DNA of 7,581 nt from the NCBI GenBank assembly GCA_021846485.1, contig JAJZWW010000148.1:1-7581 (forward strand), given 5' to 3'. Under the pieces are notes generated by a model. The model was not told where the DNA came from and did no database searches. It saw only the letters and a program-made list of their open reading frames with translations. Numbering within the stretch: the first letter of the stretch is position 1; each line of letters starts with the position of its first letter. Position numbers and translations under genes: made by a program. The DNA comes from Actinomycetes bacterium. Lineage in GTDB: Bacteria > Actinomycetota > Acidimicrobiia > Acidimicrobiales > Palsa-688. Positions 7,095-7,581 of the stretch are shown here, one piece after another.

Positions 7095-7124
7095 GCATAT
7101 GACGGACAACAGTCTGTCTTGTGC
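7095..7124 (+). repeat. Long stem-loop in the pre-16S leader
   Basis: GCATA (7095-7099) and GACGGAC (7101-7107) pair with GTCTGTC (7112-7118) and TGTGC (7120-7124) around an AACA loop. This gives 12 pairs, two of them G:U, with a single T-T mismatch. It is a likely RNA structure of the leader, possibly a processing or protein-binding site. Confidence 0.55.
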
Positions 7125-7166
7125 CAGTCGGCTGTCGCCTTCAGGGGTGCAGTCGCTCTTGCAAAC

Positions 7167-7194
7167 AGATCGCACCGGTCACCCGGGCACGATC

Positions 7195-7195
<1 letters not shown>
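7167..7195 (+). repeat. Stem-loop ending at the mature 16S 5' end
   Basis: AGATCG (7167-7172) pairs with CGATCT (7190-7195). Inside, CCGG (7175-7178) pairs with CCGG (7183-7186) around a TCAC loop, with a small internal loop between the two stems. Its 3' strand ends on the base predicted as 16S nucleotide 1. It would compete with, or precede, the long-range processing stem. Confidence 0.4.

Positions 7196-7581
<386 letters not shown>

Larger units (their letters stand above)
6886..7194 (+). other. rRNA 5' leader (pre-16S), with several hairpins and no gene
   Basis: The transcribed leader between promoter and 16S holds no credible ORF. From 5' to 3' I see the hairpin CGGGG-AAGT-CCCCG (6917-6930), an 8-bp stem TGCTGGCC/GGCCAGCA (6943-6950 with 6967-6974) that competes with the alternative GCCTGC/GCAGGC pairing (6940-6945 with 6964-6969), a boxB-like hairpin, boxA, and two further stem-loops before the 16S. 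The 5' strand of the long 16S processing stem should lie close to the gene, but its partner is beyond the window. Confidence 0.7.

Overview
The window is high-GC DNA with strong G/C preference at third codon positions. All genes run on the + strand. It holds a compact arginine-biosynthesis operon followed by the promoter, leader and first ~390 nt of a 16S rRNA gene. The 16S text (5' start with the 27F site, V1-V2, the 338-type ACTCCTACGGGAGG site, then the 'CTTGCGCAATGGGCGAAAGCCTGACG' type of context) and the arg gene order point to an actinobacterium. A deep lineage such as Acidimicrobiia is my best guess, made from memory and not from a search.

Layout. 1-139: probable C-terminal tail of an unrecognised upstream gene. 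131-169: a promoter fully covered by two ARG-box-like operators 20 bp apart; the -10 (TATCAT) lies 6 nt upstream of a GTG, so argC is probably read from a leaderless mRNA. 167-6798: argC, argB, argD, argF, argR, a possible 46-aa ORF, argH, and mpg (an AAG-type 3-methyladenine DNA glycosylase). Every junction overlaps: mostly 4-nt GTGA overlaps, 1 nt at argD/argF and 10 nt at argF/argR. This is a single translationally coupled operon. Compared with the actinobacterial order argCJBDFRGH, argJ (between C and B) and argG (between R and H) are missing. The argR-argH gap instead holds a small basic ORF that overlaps both neighbours by GTGA.

6725-6852: structures that may end arg transcription, namely a perfect 12-bp hairpin inside the 3' end of mpg, a small 5-bp hairpin after its stop, and a 7+7 palindrome reaching into the -35 box of the rRNA promoter. 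6851-6879: rRNA promoter TTGACA-17-TAGGTT. ~6886-7194: rRNA leader with several hairpins, a boxB-like hairpin plus boxA (nut-like antitermination site), and two stem-loops just before the 16S. 7195-7581: 5' part of 16S rRNA, cut by the window end.

How it works together. ArgB, ArgC and ArgD carry N-acetylglutamate to N-acetylornithine. An acetyl-removing enzyme encoded elsewhere (argJ or argE) must supply ornithine. ArgF makes citrulline, an argG encoded elsewhere makes argininosuccinate, and ArgH releases arginine. ArgR, encoded in the middle of the operon, probably binds the ARG boxes with arginine as corepressor and closes the loop. ArgB carries the N-terminal helix typical of arginine-inhibited NAG kinases, giving a second, enzymatic feedback point. 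I see no mobile element, CRISPR array, tRNA or defence gene. The most interesting items are the operator/leaderless promoter, the 46-aa ORF and the structures between the operon and the rRNA gene.
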